Part shown: positions 27,537 through 35,319 of the stretch, one piece after another
Layout: the number at the start of each line of letters is the position of its first letter
How positions within the stretch are numbered: the stretch's first letter is position 1
NCBI GenBank assembly: GCA_945952245.1
Contig: CAMFHT010000004.1
Location: 1-40,485 of the forward strand
Direction: 5' to 3'
Length of the DNA stretch: 40,485 nt
DNA from: an uncultured Rhizobium sp.
GTDB taxonomy: Bacteria > Pseudomonadota > Alphaproteobacteria > Rhizobiales > Rhizobiaceae
Translations under genes and position numbers: made by a program
The notes under the pieces: generated by a model
What the model saw: only the letters and a program-made list of their open reading frames with translations
What the model was told of the DNA's origin: nothing
Databases searched by the model: none

Positions 27537-28955
27537 TCAGAAACTGCGCCAGCCCCTTGCTCGCTCTACCGCCAAAGAAAAGCGGTCGCGGTCGCGGAGA
27601 CGATCGATTGGCCTGGGTACGACCAGTCTTTGTTCTGCCGAAGTCGGCAACGGCAGGTCCGTGCCGCGTGCGCGGGCGGCGAAGGCTGCGGTTCCAAACG
27701 CGGTTCGCTCGTCGAAGGAGGATGTCGCGAGCTCCCGCTGAAGCTGGTCGGCAAGGAACTGCAGGAAATAGCTGCTTCGGGTCAGCCCCCCATCGACGGA
27801 AATGCGCCCGCCGATCGGTACGTCCGCATGCATGGCCTCGATCACCTCGGCGGTCCTCAGCGCAATACCCTCGAGCAGTGCCTGCTGCATGTCGGACCGC
27901 GTCGTTGCGCCGGACATGCCGAGGAAGAGGCCAGCCGCGCTGCGGTCCCAGTGCGGACAGGCGAGACCGGAAAGAGCCGGTACGAAGCAAAGGCCGCGGG
28001 AAAGCGCACTCTCGCCCTCGAACCGGTCGATCTCGGTGACATCGCCGACAAGGCCGATGCGTTGCGCCCATTCAATGGCCGAACCCGCATCGTAGACGCC
28101 TCCATCGAGCGCATAGGTGACAGAGCTGCCGTCGCCCCAGCCGATGGTAGGTAGAAGGCCGCGTTCAGGTGCCCGTATGATGCGGTCGCCCGTGACGGCA
28201 AGTGCGAAGGCCCCGGTACCGAAGGTGATCTTCGCATCACCGGGCTTCCGGCAGCCGTGTCCGTAAAGAGCTGCCTGCTGGTCCACGACACTCGCGGTCA
28301 CCGGAGTGCCGCCGATCTCGCCGAAGAATCCGATGGTCGGCCTGATCTCCGGCAGGCACTCGCGCGGCACGCGGAAGAGGGCGCAAAGGTCGTCGTCCCA
28401 CTCTCCGCTTGCGAGGTTGAGCAGCGAAGTCCGGGATGCGGTGGTGAGATCGGTCGCGAAATGTCCGGTCAGTCGGTCGAGGAAGAAGGCATCTGTGGTG
28501 CCGAGCCTGAGCCGCCCCTGCAGCCTCGCTTGCCGGGCCGCCGGAGTGTTTTCCAGGATCCACGCGAGCTTTGATGCGGAGAAGTAGGCATCGAGCGGCA
28601 GGCCGGCGCGGCCGAGAGTGAGTTCCGCGGCGCCCTCTGCCTCCAGCGCTGCTATGCGGTCGCTGGTCCGGTTGTCCTGCCAGACGATGACTGGCGAGAG
28701 CGGTCGTTTCGTCACGGCATCCCAGGCAAGGCAGCTTTCGCCCTGGTTGTCGATCCCGATTGCGTCCACGGTGCCTGCCGCATCAAGGCACACTCTAATG
28801 TTCTCGATAAGCGCTTCCGGGTCGTGCTCCACCCAGCCGCCCTGCGGCAGGATCTGCTCGTGCCGCAGGGAATGGCGGATTTCGGCATGGCCGTCCGTAT
28901 CCGCAACCAGAACCCGTGTCGACGTGGTGCCCTGGTCGATGGCCGCTATGCGCAT
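27537..28955 (-). CDS. FGGY-family kinase, glycerol-kinase-like
   Basis: Carbohydrate or polyol kinase of 472 aa. IDQGTTSTRVLVAD (phosphate 1), GGWVEHDPEALIENI, VIVWQDNRTSDRI, YFSASKLAWILEN and TFGTGAFALAV follow the GlpK pattern closely, and GGLTRSSYFLQFLADQL is the FGGY adenosine-type motif. The usual GlpK NQRET is IDNQGES here, so substrate specificity may differ from glycerol. It is the third gene of an operon of a BFD-containing dehydrogenase, an FAD oxidoreductase and this kinase. Start ATG 28955, 16 bases after the oxidoreductase stop; the longer ORF start runs into that gene. Confidence 0.85.
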   Translation of the reverse strand: MRIAAIDQGTTSTRVLVADTDGHAEIRHSLRHEQILPQGGWVEHDPEALIENIRVCLDAAGTVDAIGIDNQGESCLAWDAVTKRPLSPVIVWQDNRTSDRIAALEAEGAAELTLGRAGLPLDAYFSASKLAWILENTPAARQARLQGRLRLGTTDAFFLDRLTGHFATDLTTASRTSLLNLASGEWDDDLCALFRVPRECLPEIRPTIGFFGEIGGTPVTASVVDQQAALYGHGCRKPGDAKITFGTGAFALAVTGDRIIRAPERGLLPTIGWGDGSSVTYALDGGVYDAGSAIEWAQRIGLVGDVTEIDRFEGESALSRGLCFVPALSGLACPHWDRSAAGLFLGMSGATTRSDMQQALLEGIALRTAEVIEAMHADVPIGGRISVDGGLTRSSYFLQFLADQLQRELATSSFDERTAFGTAAFAARARGTDLPLPTSAEQRLVVPRPIDRLRDRDRFSLAVERARGWRSF

Positions 28956-28971
28956 GATGGTCTGTCCCCGT

Positions 28972-30207
28972 TCACTCGACGATCCTGAGCGTGATCCGTC
29001 CCGTTCCACCGGCAAGCGGCGGCTGCGGGACGAGGACGCGCCGCTCCGGCAGTGCCGAAAGTTTCTGCCTGTAGATTTCACGCCCGCCGGCATCCTCGGC
29101 GACCAGGTGTCCGCCCACCGGCCGCGAAACGCGCAACTGAATCTGCGACATGCCGCCGGCACCGCCCGCCAGCCATTGCGGCATCACGTAGCGGATCCCG
29201 TCTCCTGCAATGAGCCGTCTCTCCCGCCCCGTTTCGCCGAGCCGGCCGGCGAGGTCGTCGGCGATGAAGCCGCCGATCTTCCGGCCTTCGCGGAAGGACC
29301 AGCCGGCGGTTTCGACCGGGCGCAACAGATTGCCGGCGGCAAAGATCGCCCGGTGGCTGGTGCGGCCGAACTGGTCTACCTCCGGCCCGCCCGTGCCCGT
29401 GCCCGTGTCGAGATCGAGACCCGCCATGCGGGCAAGGTGTGCCTCGCCGACGAAGCGGCCCGAAAAGATGACGCCGTCGCATTCGATCTCTCGCCGATGG
29501 CCGTCGGGGTCTTCCACCACGACATGGTCCACCCGCGACGAACCCGCGATATCGACCAGTTTCGTTCCGGTCATCACGGGAATACCGAGCAGGCGCGGGT
29601 AGAGAAACAGGCCGGACGGCGCAACGGGCCGCGGACCTTCCTCGATCATCGCGACCGGCTGCGCGTCCAGCGAACGGCAGGTAAGGATGGCGGAAAGCGC
29701 CACGAGTTCCGTACCGACAATGACCGGACGCCTGAACGGAGCCAGATGTTCCAGGTAGGCATAAGCCTGCAGTGCGCCCGTATTGATGACGCCGAGCGGC
29801 CGCTCGCCTGCGGTGAACCGGACCGAGCGGGGGCTTTCGCGCGTGCCGGTGGCGAGCAGCACGCGTCCGGCAGTGAGGGTGATCACGCCCTCTGGCGCGG
29901 TGCAATGGAGGGTAACGTCCTCGGAACCTGGTTTGATGGCGGTTACGGCAGTGCGAGTTCTTATCTCGGCGCCGCTCCTCAATGCCATGGCTGACAGGCG
30001 GCGCGCATAGGCGGGTCCGGTGAGCAGCCGGCCGAATTCCCTGATGCCAAAGGGTGGGTGGCCGCAATGGCGCGGTACGCCGCCGGTCTCGGCTTCACGC
30101 TCGATCACCACGACACGGCTTATGCCGCGCGCCTTGAGTTCGGCTGCCGCGGCCAGTCCTGAAGGACCGCCGCCGATGATGGCGACGTCGTAGCGTGGGT
30201 CGATCAT
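28972..30207 (-). CDS. FAD/NAD(P)-binding oxidoreductase, partner of the GlpA-like dehydrogenase
   Basis: Pyridine nucleotide-disulfide-reductase-like flavoprotein of 411 aa. It opens with YDVAIIGGGPSGLAAAAELK. The segment PRHCGHPPFGIREFGRLLTG resembles oxidoreductases encoded beside BFD-type glycerol-3-phosphate dehydrogenases in Thermotoga and Firmicutes. RVLLATGTRESPRS and IFAAGNLLRPVETAGW follow. After about residue 330 a beta-rich C-terminal extension is present. It probably shuttles electrons from the dehydrogenase. The small CxxC protein often found with such pairs is not seen here. Start ATG 30207 overlaps the dehydrogenase stop by four bases. Confidence 0.8.
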   Translation of the reverse strand: MIDPRYDVAIIGGGPSGLAAAAELKARGISRVVVIEREAETGGVPRHCGHPPFGIREFGRLLTGPAYARRLSAMALRSGAEIRTRTAVTAIKPGSEDVTLHCTAPEGVITLTAGRVLLATGTRESPRSVRFTAGERPLGVINTGALQAYAYLEHLAPFRRPVIVGTELVALSAILTCRSLDAQPVAMIEEGPRPVAPSGLFLYPRLLGIPVMTGTKLVDIAGSSRVDHVVVEDPDGHRREIECDGVIFSGRFVGEAHLARMAGLDLDTGTGTGGPEVDQFGRTSHRAIFAAGNLLRPVETAGWSFREGRKIGGFIADDLAGRLGETGRERRLIAGDGIRYVMPQWLAGGAGGMSQIQLRVSRPVGGHLVAEDAGGREIYRQKLSALPERRVLVPQPPLAGGTGRITLRIVE

Positions 30208-31595
30208 GCCGGCACCTCGCTGACTGCCATCGGCAGCAGGAGCCTGTCCTTGCTCATGGCGGCGAGATGCGCCTGGCAATTGAAACCCTGGCAGCGGCCC
30301 ATGCCCGCACGTGTCCTCCGCCTCAAGCCTCCGTAATCACCAGCCGGCAGCGCGCCATTCAGCGCTTCCTCGATCTCGCGGGCCGTCACCAGCTCGCAAT
30401 GGCAGACGATGCCGCCATTTCCGGGCTGCGACCAGTCACGCGGCATCTCTTCCGAGATGTTGCGGACCGGATGCTCTGGTGGATCTGCAACCGGTTCGAT
30501 GCTGGAGCTCCTGCCTTCCTGCATGCCGCGATAGAGGTTGAGCGCATGGGCTGCGATCCCGAGAGAGGCTGTGAGCCCGGTCGAGCGGATGCCGCCGAGG
30601 GTGATCCAGTTCCGGTCCGGTTCCACACGGATGCGATAGTGCTTCTTGTCGCTTGCGGGCCGCAGACCGGCATAGATTGCCGTGACCGGCATGGAGCCGA
30701 GACCGGGCACCATCTCCTCCGCCTTTTCCACGAGCTGACGCAGTGTCGCTTCGTCGGTCGTGGCTCGGGTGCGGTCGTCCTGCTCCTCGGCTGTCGGGCC
30801 GACGAGCACGTTGCCAAAGGCGGTGCGGCAGAGCACGATGCCCTTGGTGCGCTCCGTCGGCACCGGCAGGATGATCGTGCGCAAGAGGCGGGCAGCCGCC
30901 TTGTCGAACACCACGAACTGGCCCTTGCGCGGGTGGATGGAGAAGTGCGCATGCCCGAGCAGCAGCTCTTCCATGCGGTCGCCGTAAAGTCCGGCGCAGT
31001 TGATGACGGTGCGGGCGCGGAAGCTGCCTCGGTTCGTTTCGATGGTCCAGGTTTCGCCGTCAAACGCGCCTCCCATCACCTCGGTGAGGAAGTGGAAGTC
31101 CGCACCGAGCGCTTTGGCCTGGATCATGTAGGCGAGAAAGGGCGACCAGGGGTCGATGACATGTTCGCGCGGCACCAGCACGGCTTCGAGCGCATTGCGG
31201 GAAAGATGCGGCTCGCGCGACAGCACCTCCGACGATGTAAGGCGGGATACGTCCGGTACGCCATTCTCATGTGCCTGCCGTTCGATCTCGGAGAGCTTTT
31301 CCCTCTGCTCTTCCGTCCATGCGACGACCATGGCGCCCGTTTCGAGCACCGGCAGGTTGAAGCGTTCGCGAATCTCGAGATATTCACGGTAGCCGGCCTG
31401 CATGCAGGAGAGTTCGAGACTGCCGGACGGAGCGTCGAAGCCGGTGTGCAGGATCGCACTGTTCGCCTTGCTGGCGCCAGAGAGGATGTCGGCACCCTTC
31501 TCCAGCATCACGACCTTGGCGCCGGCAAGTGCAAAGCGGCGCGTGACGGCACAGCCGACGACACCGGCACCAATCACCAACACATCCGCAACCAT
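30204..31595 (-). CDS. FAD-dependent DAO-type dehydrogenase with C-terminal BFD [2Fe-2S] domain (GlpA-like)
   Basis: 463 aa. The N-terminal DAO fold begins DVLVIGAGVVGCAVTRRFALAG and is followed by GASKANSAILHTGFDAPSGSL, as in anaerobic glycerol-3-phosphate dehydrogenases. The C-terminal domain carries the BFD-type cysteines C398 and C400 (VCHC), C435 and C440 (CQGFNC), ligating a [2Fe-2S] cluster. With a GlpK-like kinase and a GlpR-like repressor in the cluster, oxidation of glycerol 3-phosphate or a similar polyol phosphate is likely, but 2-hydroxyacid oxidases share the fold. It is the first gene of the operon, divergent from the DeoR gene. Confidence 0.83.
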   Translation of the reverse strand: MVADVLVIGAGVVGCAVTRRFALAGAKVVMLEKGADILSGASKANSAILHTGFDAPSGSLELSCMQAGYREYLEIRERFNLPVLETGAMVVAWTEEQREKLSEIERQAHENGVPDVSRLTSSEVLSREPHLSRNALEAVLVPREHVIDPWSPFLAYMIQAKALGADFHFLTEVMGGAFDGETWTIETNRGSFRARTVINCAGLYGDRMEELLLGHAHFSIHPRKGQFVVFDKAAARLLRTIILPVPTERTKGIVLCRTAFGNVLVGPTAEEQDDRTRATTDEATLRQLVEKAEEMVPGLGSMPVTAIYAGLRPASDKKHYRIRVEPDRNWITLGGIRSTGLTASLGIAAHALNLYRGMQEGRSSSIEPVADPPEHPVRNISEEMPRDWSQPGNGGIVCHCELVTAREIEEALNGALPAGDYGGLRRRTRAGMGRCQGFNCQAHLAAMSKDRLLLPMAVSEVPA

Positions 31596-31635
31596 GCCAA
31601 CCTCTTCCTGTGGATGCCGGTACTGTGATAGATTA

Positions 31636-31649
31636 TGACCGAATGGTCA
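31636..31649. promoter_or_regulatory. Candidate DeoR operator between divergent genes
   Basis: TGACC-GAAT-GGTCA, a 5-bp perfect inverted repeat in the 91-bp gap between the dehydrogenase and the DeoR regulator. It is the only clear palindrome there and could repress both directions. Confidence 0.4.
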
Positions 31650-31686
31650 AGGTGAAAGCCCGAGCGGGCAAATTGGGGATTTGAGC

Positions 31687-32457
31687 GTGGAGCCAGAACA
31701 TCGGCGTACAGGGATTCTGGCCGCACTTGCAGTGGCCGGACGGGTGACCGTCAACGAACTTGCCGATCTCCTCGAGGTGTCGCGCGAAACGATCCGGCGC
31801 GATCTTGCCGAACTGGAAGAGGCGGGGCGCCTCAGAAAGGTGCATGGAGGGGCGGTTTCAGCGCCTCCGATACAATACGAATTCGGTCCGGAAAGCTCGT
31901 TTCAGGTGCGCATGCAGGAACATGCCGAAGCCAAGCGTCATATTGCCCGCACGGCTGCCGCCCTCCTGAAACCCGGCGATACGGTCTTCATCGATACCGG
32001 CAGCACGACGGTCGTCTTTGCGGAAGAGATAGCGCACAAGGCCGGTCTTACCGTCATCACCAATTCCGGCATCATTGCAGGGCTGGCTTCACGCGGAGAA
32101 GGGGCGAGAGTCATCCATCTCGGTGGTGAATATAGGGCCGACGGGGCGGAAACGGTTGGGCCGGTTACCGTCGAACAGATCGAACGCTACCAGGCCACCC
32201 ATGCGGTGCTGACCATTGCCGGTCTCACCGAATTCGGCGGGCAGGATGCGGATCCGGCGGAAGCGGAGATCGCCCGTGCCATGGCACGACGCAGCGGCGA
32301 GGTCATCCTTCTCGCCGATTCCAGCAAGTTCTGCCGGGGGTTTCCCTATACGGCGGTTGATCTTTCCCGCGTCACGAGGCTCGTGGCAAATGAGAGGCCG
32401 GAGGCGCGCTTAGCTGATGCGCTCCATGCTGCTGGGGTCGATGTCATCACCGGCTGA
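31687..32457 (+). CDS. DeoR/GlpR-family transcriptional repressor
   Basis: 256 aa. The N-terminal DeoR HTH contains GRVTVNELADLLEVSRETIRRDLAELEEAG and KVHGGAV. The C-terminal sugar-phosphate sensor domain has DTVFIDTGSTTVVFAEEI, VITNSGIIAGLAS, and LADSSKFCRGF near its end. GlpR-type members respond to sugar or polyol phosphates. Divergence from the GlpA-like gene makes it the likely regulator of that operon. The start is the GTG at 31687, which has GGGGA seven bases upstream; the TTG at 31681 would be only one base from it. It ends five bases from the convergent kinase gene. Confidence 0.88.
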   Translation: MEPEHRRTGILAALAVAGRVTVNELADLLEVSRETIRRDLAELEEAGRLRKVHGGAVSAPPIQYEFGPESSFQVRMQEHAEAKRHIARTAAALLKPGDTVFIDTGSTTVVFAEEIAHKAGLTVITNSGIIAGLASRGEGARVIHLGGEYRADGAETVGPVTVEQIERYQATHAVLTIAGLTEFGGQDADPAEAEIARAMARRSGEVILLADSSKFCRGFPYTAVDLSRVTRLVANERPEARLADALHAAGVDVITG

Positions 32458-32462
32458 TGCTC

Positions 32463-33464
32463 TCAGGAATGCTGTTCGAGCGGGAAGGTGAGGCTGTAGG
32501 TGATCTCTTCCTCGGTCAACCTGTACTCCGCCTCGCCGCCCACCGAAGCCGGCACCACATGTTCGAGCACCGTGCTGCCGAAGTGCTTTCCATAGCCCTG
32601 GCCGCGTGTGGTGATGTCCTTCCACGTCGCGTTGAACGGCTCGCGCCATGTAAATCGCAGCAATTCACGCTCGCCCTCCTGAAGCCGCCTGCAGGTGATC
32701 GCGATCGGCGCTTCCCGGCTTTCGAAGATCGTGCCATGCGTGCTCGCATTGACGAAAAGCTCATGCAGGGCCAGACCAAGGTGCAGCGTCACGTTCGGCG
32801 ACAGCAGCACATTGTCGCCTGTGACCTCGAAGAGCGGGCGGTTGTCGGAGACCAGCCGGTCGATCTGCTGGTGAACGACGTCGAAGAAGTACGCGCCACG
32901 CCAGCGCGAGGCGGTGATGAGATCCTGCGACTTCGAGAGTGCGTGCACGCGGTCACGGAATTTCTTCAGGAACTCCTGAAGCGTCTGGGAGTGGCGTGCC
33001 GTCTGGGAAGCAATGCTCTGCACCACGGCCAGCATGTTCTTGGAGCGATGGCTGCCTTCCCGCTGCAGAGAGGTCAGCATCTGCTCCTGATTGCGCAGCC
33101 TGGTCACGTCCTCGATGCGGGTCTGGTAAAAATACTGGCCCGACGCATCGCCGACCCGGCTGATCGTAAACAGGAAGACTTGTTCGCTGACGGTCACCTC
33201 CAGCGTGCGTTCGACGCCCGTCGTTTCCAGATTGTGCTTGAGAGAAGAAAGCTTGGCCGCGAGTTCCGGCCCGAAGATGCCGGCATCCGTGACCGCGCCC
33301 GCGAGTGCCGACTGCCAGCAATCGGGCAGGTTGGCGATCAGCTGGTATTCCCAGGCTTTGTCCTGCAGGAGAATAGAACTTGCTGACCCCGAGAGAGCCA
33401 GGGTCAGCAAGTCGTTTCGGCCCGCTCCGCCAGGCGCGGGCTGAATCCAAAGAGCGCGGGTCAT
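32463..33464 (-). CDS. HWE/HisKA_2 sensor histidine kinase of the general stress response locus
   Basis: 333 aa. The N-terminal region (1-120) resembles a PAS-like sensor ending IEDVTRLRNQ. The phosphoacceptor helix REGSHRSKNMLAVVQSIASQ places H139. The ATPase part has LALHELFVNASTHGTIF (N-box) and FTWREPF. No membrane segments. It lies 47 bases downstream of phyR on the same strand, so it is probably co-transcribed and the cognate PhyK-type kinase or a negative-acting homologue. In S. meliloti a comparable kinase sits by rpoE2. Confidence 0.87.
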   Translation of the reverse strand: MTRALWIQPAPGGAGRNDLLTLALSGSASSILLQDKAWEYQLIANLPDCWQSALAGAVTDAGIFGPELAAKLSSLKHNLETTGVERTLEVTVSEQVFLFTISRVGDASGQYFYQTRIEDVTRLRNQEQMLTSLQREGSHRSKNMLAVVQSIASQTARHSQTLQEFLKKFRDRVHALSKSQDLITASRWRGAYFFDVVHQQIDRLVSDNRPLFEVTGDNVLLSPNVTLHLGLALHELFVNASTHGTIFESREAPIAITCRRLQEGERELLRFTWREPFNATWKDITTRGQGYGKHFGSTVLEHVVPASVGGEAEYRLTEEEITYSLTFPLEQHS

Positions 33465-33511
33465 GTCACACTTCGCTCCTCTACCGGAACACGGTTACGC
33501 GATACGGTCGG

Positions 33512-34306
33512 TCAGGCGGGATTGGAGACACTCGCATTGAAGAACAGGGCCTGGCTGATCATCGCCTTCACCACGTCGGGGTTGAAGGGCTTGGTGACCA
33601 GGAAGGTCGGTTCCGGACGCTCGCCGGTCAGCAGGCGTTCCGGGAAGGCGGTGATGAAGATCACCGGAATGCTGGCTTCCTTGAGAATGTCGGAGATGGC
33701 GTCGAGGCCCGAGCTGCCGTCTGCGAGCTGGATGTCTGCAAGCACCATCTTCGGCTTGGTCTTGTGGAAGAGCTCGACCGCCTCCCGATGCGTGCGGGCG
33801 ATGCCGGTGACGAAATGGCCGAGCTCGTGCAGCATCTGCTCGATGTCCATCGCGATCAGAGGTTCGTCCTCGATGATCATGATGTCGGTGGCGATCTGCT
33901 CGGAAATCTCGCGGGAGGCGGCATCGAGCAGCGGCTTGACGCCGTCTTCGGTCACCTTCAGAATTTCGGCGGTTTCGCCAACGGTGAAACCCTCGACGGT
34001 GGTGAGCAGGAAGGCCTGCTTCGCCTTCGTCGGCAGCGATGCCAGATTGGCGGCAGCCCGCTTTTCCCATGCAAACGGCGAATCCATCTGGGGAATTTCT
34101 ATTTCAGCGGAACCAAATATAGTCGCGAAGAGTTGGTACAGAGCAACGCGGTCGCTCGACGCCTTCGGGAAGATGGAAATGTCAGCGATCAAGGCTTCCA
34201 ACGTCGCAGCGACATAGGCGTCCCCTGATGTCTGGGAACCGGTCACGCTACGGGCATATCGACGAAGGAGAGGTAGATGGGCGGCTATTCGAACCGATAG
34301 AGACAT
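33512..34306 (-). CDS. phyR: General stress response anti-anti-sigma regulator PhyR
   Basis: 264 aa, the standard PhyR layout. An N-terminal sigma-like domain (about 1-135, including LPTKAKQAFLLTTVEGFTVGE) mimics EcfG. A C-terminal receiver domain (IMIIEDEPLIAMD) has the phosphorylation site D191 in VLADIQLADG and the switch-region PEPTFLVTKPF. When phosphorylated, PhyR family members sequester NepR and free the sigma factor. It is divergent from nepR-ecfG, with its own EcfG promoter, so it is in a positive loop. Confidence 0.95.
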   Translation of the reverse strand: MSLSVRIAAHLPLLRRYARSVTGSQTSGDAYVAATLEALIADISIFPKASSDRVALYQLFATIFGSAEIEIPQMDSPFAWEKRAAANLASLPTKAKQAFLLTTVEGFTVGETAEILKVTEDGVKPLLDAASREISEQIATDIMIIEDEPLIAMDIEQMLHELGHFVTGIARTHREAVELFHKTKPKMVLADIQLADGSSGLDAISDILKEASIPVIFITAFPERLLTGERPEPTFLVTKPFNPDVVKAMISQALFFNASVSNPA

Positions 34307-34353
34307 ATTGATGCTTTCCAGTTGCGTCGGTGTTAACCCCGACCGACATCCAA

Positions 34354-34378
34354 AACGCGCCGCGAAAAAATAAGTTCC
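34354..34378 (-). promoter_or_regulatory. EcfG-type promoter of phyR
   Basis: On the minus strand GGAAC (34378-34374) is followed after 16 bases by CGTT (34357-34354), an exact match to the rhizobial general-stress sigma consensus. The -10 lies 48 bases before the phyR ATG. Confidence 0.8.
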
Positions 34379-34386
34379 GTGGGTGT

Positions 34387-34411
34387 GGAACTTTTTCTTG
34401 TGCGCGGCATT
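34387..34411 (+). promoter_or_regulatory. EcfG-type promoter of nepR-ecfG
   Basis: GGAAC (34387-34391), 16 bases, then CATT (34408-34411), one mismatch to CGTT but keeping the invariant TT. Only 8 bases separate it from the phyR -35, so the two polymerase sites lie back to back. It is 36 bases from the nepR ATG. Confidence 0.75.
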
Positions 34412-34446
34412 TAACCCGCAACGAACAATACAGGTCGCACCACATC

Positions 34447-34650
34447 ATGCACGAAAATCCCAAAGAGGCTGATGAAAATGTTCCAGCGCATGCGGAATCT
34501 CACCTCATAGACCCCAACTCACTGGTGTCCCGGGTCCTCCGGGAACTTTACGACAGCGTCCAGAATGAGGCCATTCCGGACCGCTTTCTGGACCTTCTGG
34601 AAAAACTCGATATGGCGGAAAGCGCTGCCAAGACGGTCGATAGCCAATGA
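34447..34650 (+). CDS. nepR: Anti-sigma factor NepR
   Basis: 67-aa anti-sigma factor that holds EcfG inactive until phospho-PhyR binds it. The conserved NepR core is visible as SRVLRELYDSVQNEAIPDRFLDLLEKLD (residues about 28-55). The ORF track begins upstream at 34330, but the EcfG promoter lies within that extension, so ATG 34447 is the start. The stop overlaps the ecfG ATG by four bases, coupling the pair. Confidence 0.92.
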   Translation: MHENPKEADENVPAHAESHLIDPNSLVSRVLRELYDSVQNEAIPDRFLDLLEKLDMAESAAKTVDSQ

Positions 34651-35222
34651 ATGAAACCAGTGAATCCGACCAGCGCCGTTTCAAGCGGGAGCTGCTGGCA
34701 GCCTTGCCCAATCTCCGCGCCTTCGCCGTGTCGCTCGTCGGGCGCCATGACCGCGCGGACGATCTGGTCCAGGATACGATCATGAAGGCCTGGGCAAAGC
34801 AGGAGAGCTTCGAGATCGGCACGAACATCAAGGCCTGGCTGATCAAGATCCTCTTGAACAGCTTCTACAGCCAGATGCGCAAGAACGGCCGCGAGGTGCA
34901 GGACAGCGACGGCATCCTGACGGAGCGCCTCTCCGTGCATCCCGCCCAGCACGGCGCGCTCGATCTCCAGGACTTCCGCAATGCGCTGAACACGCTGCCG
35001 CCGGACCAGAGGGAAGCCATCATTCTCGTCGGGGCTTCCGGTTTTTCCTATGAAGAAGCGGCAGAAATCTGCAATTGCGCCGTCGGCACGATCAAGAGCC
35101 GCGTCAGCCGCGCCCGCCAGCGCCTCCAGGAAATTCTCGGCGTCACGGGCGAGGGCGATTTCGGCCCCGATGCTGCCTCCACCGCCGTGACATCCCGCCC
35201 CGTCACCAGCACCAGCTTCTGA
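34647..35222 (+). CDS. ecfG: ECF sigma factor EcfG (RpoE2-type) of the general stress response
   Basis: 191-aa sigma factor. Region 2 is LPNLRAFAVSLVGRHDRADD, then LVQDTIMKAWAKQESFEIGTN; region 4 is LNTLPPDQREAIILVGASGFSYEE, then AAEICNCAVGTIKSRVSRAR. These fit the EcfG/ECF15 family. It directs polymerase to GGAAC-N16/17-CGTT promoters, of which four good candidates are present in this window. The C-terminus is a Ser/Thr-rich tail of about 25 residues. ATGA overlap with nepR. Confidence 0.95.
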   Translation: MNETSESDQRRFKRELLAALPNLRAFAVSLVGRHDRADDLVQDTIMKAWAKQESFEIGTNIKAWLIKILLNSFYSQMRKNGREVQDSDGILTERLSVHPAQHGALDLQDFRNALNTLPPDQREAIILVGASGFSYEEAAEICNCAVGTIKSRVSRARQRLQEILGVTGEGDFGPDAASTAVTSRPVTSTSF

Positions 35223-35258
35223 CGGCCAGATATTCCGAAATAGCCATGAGAACTCATC

Positions 35259-35299
35259 CGCCCGGCGCGGACGCAGGATAACTGCGTCCGCGCCGGGCG
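35259..35299 (+). terminator. 18-bp GC-rich hairpin between convergent ecfG and hybrid kinase
   Basis: CGCCCGGCGCGGACGCAG pairs perfectly with CTGCGTCCGCGCCGGGCG around GATAA. TTAT follows on the plus strand. It is the strongest hairpin in the window and lies between two convergent genes, so it probably ends both transcripts. Confidence 0.75.
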
Positions 35300-35319
35300 T
35301 TATATCTGGTAAGGCCTAT

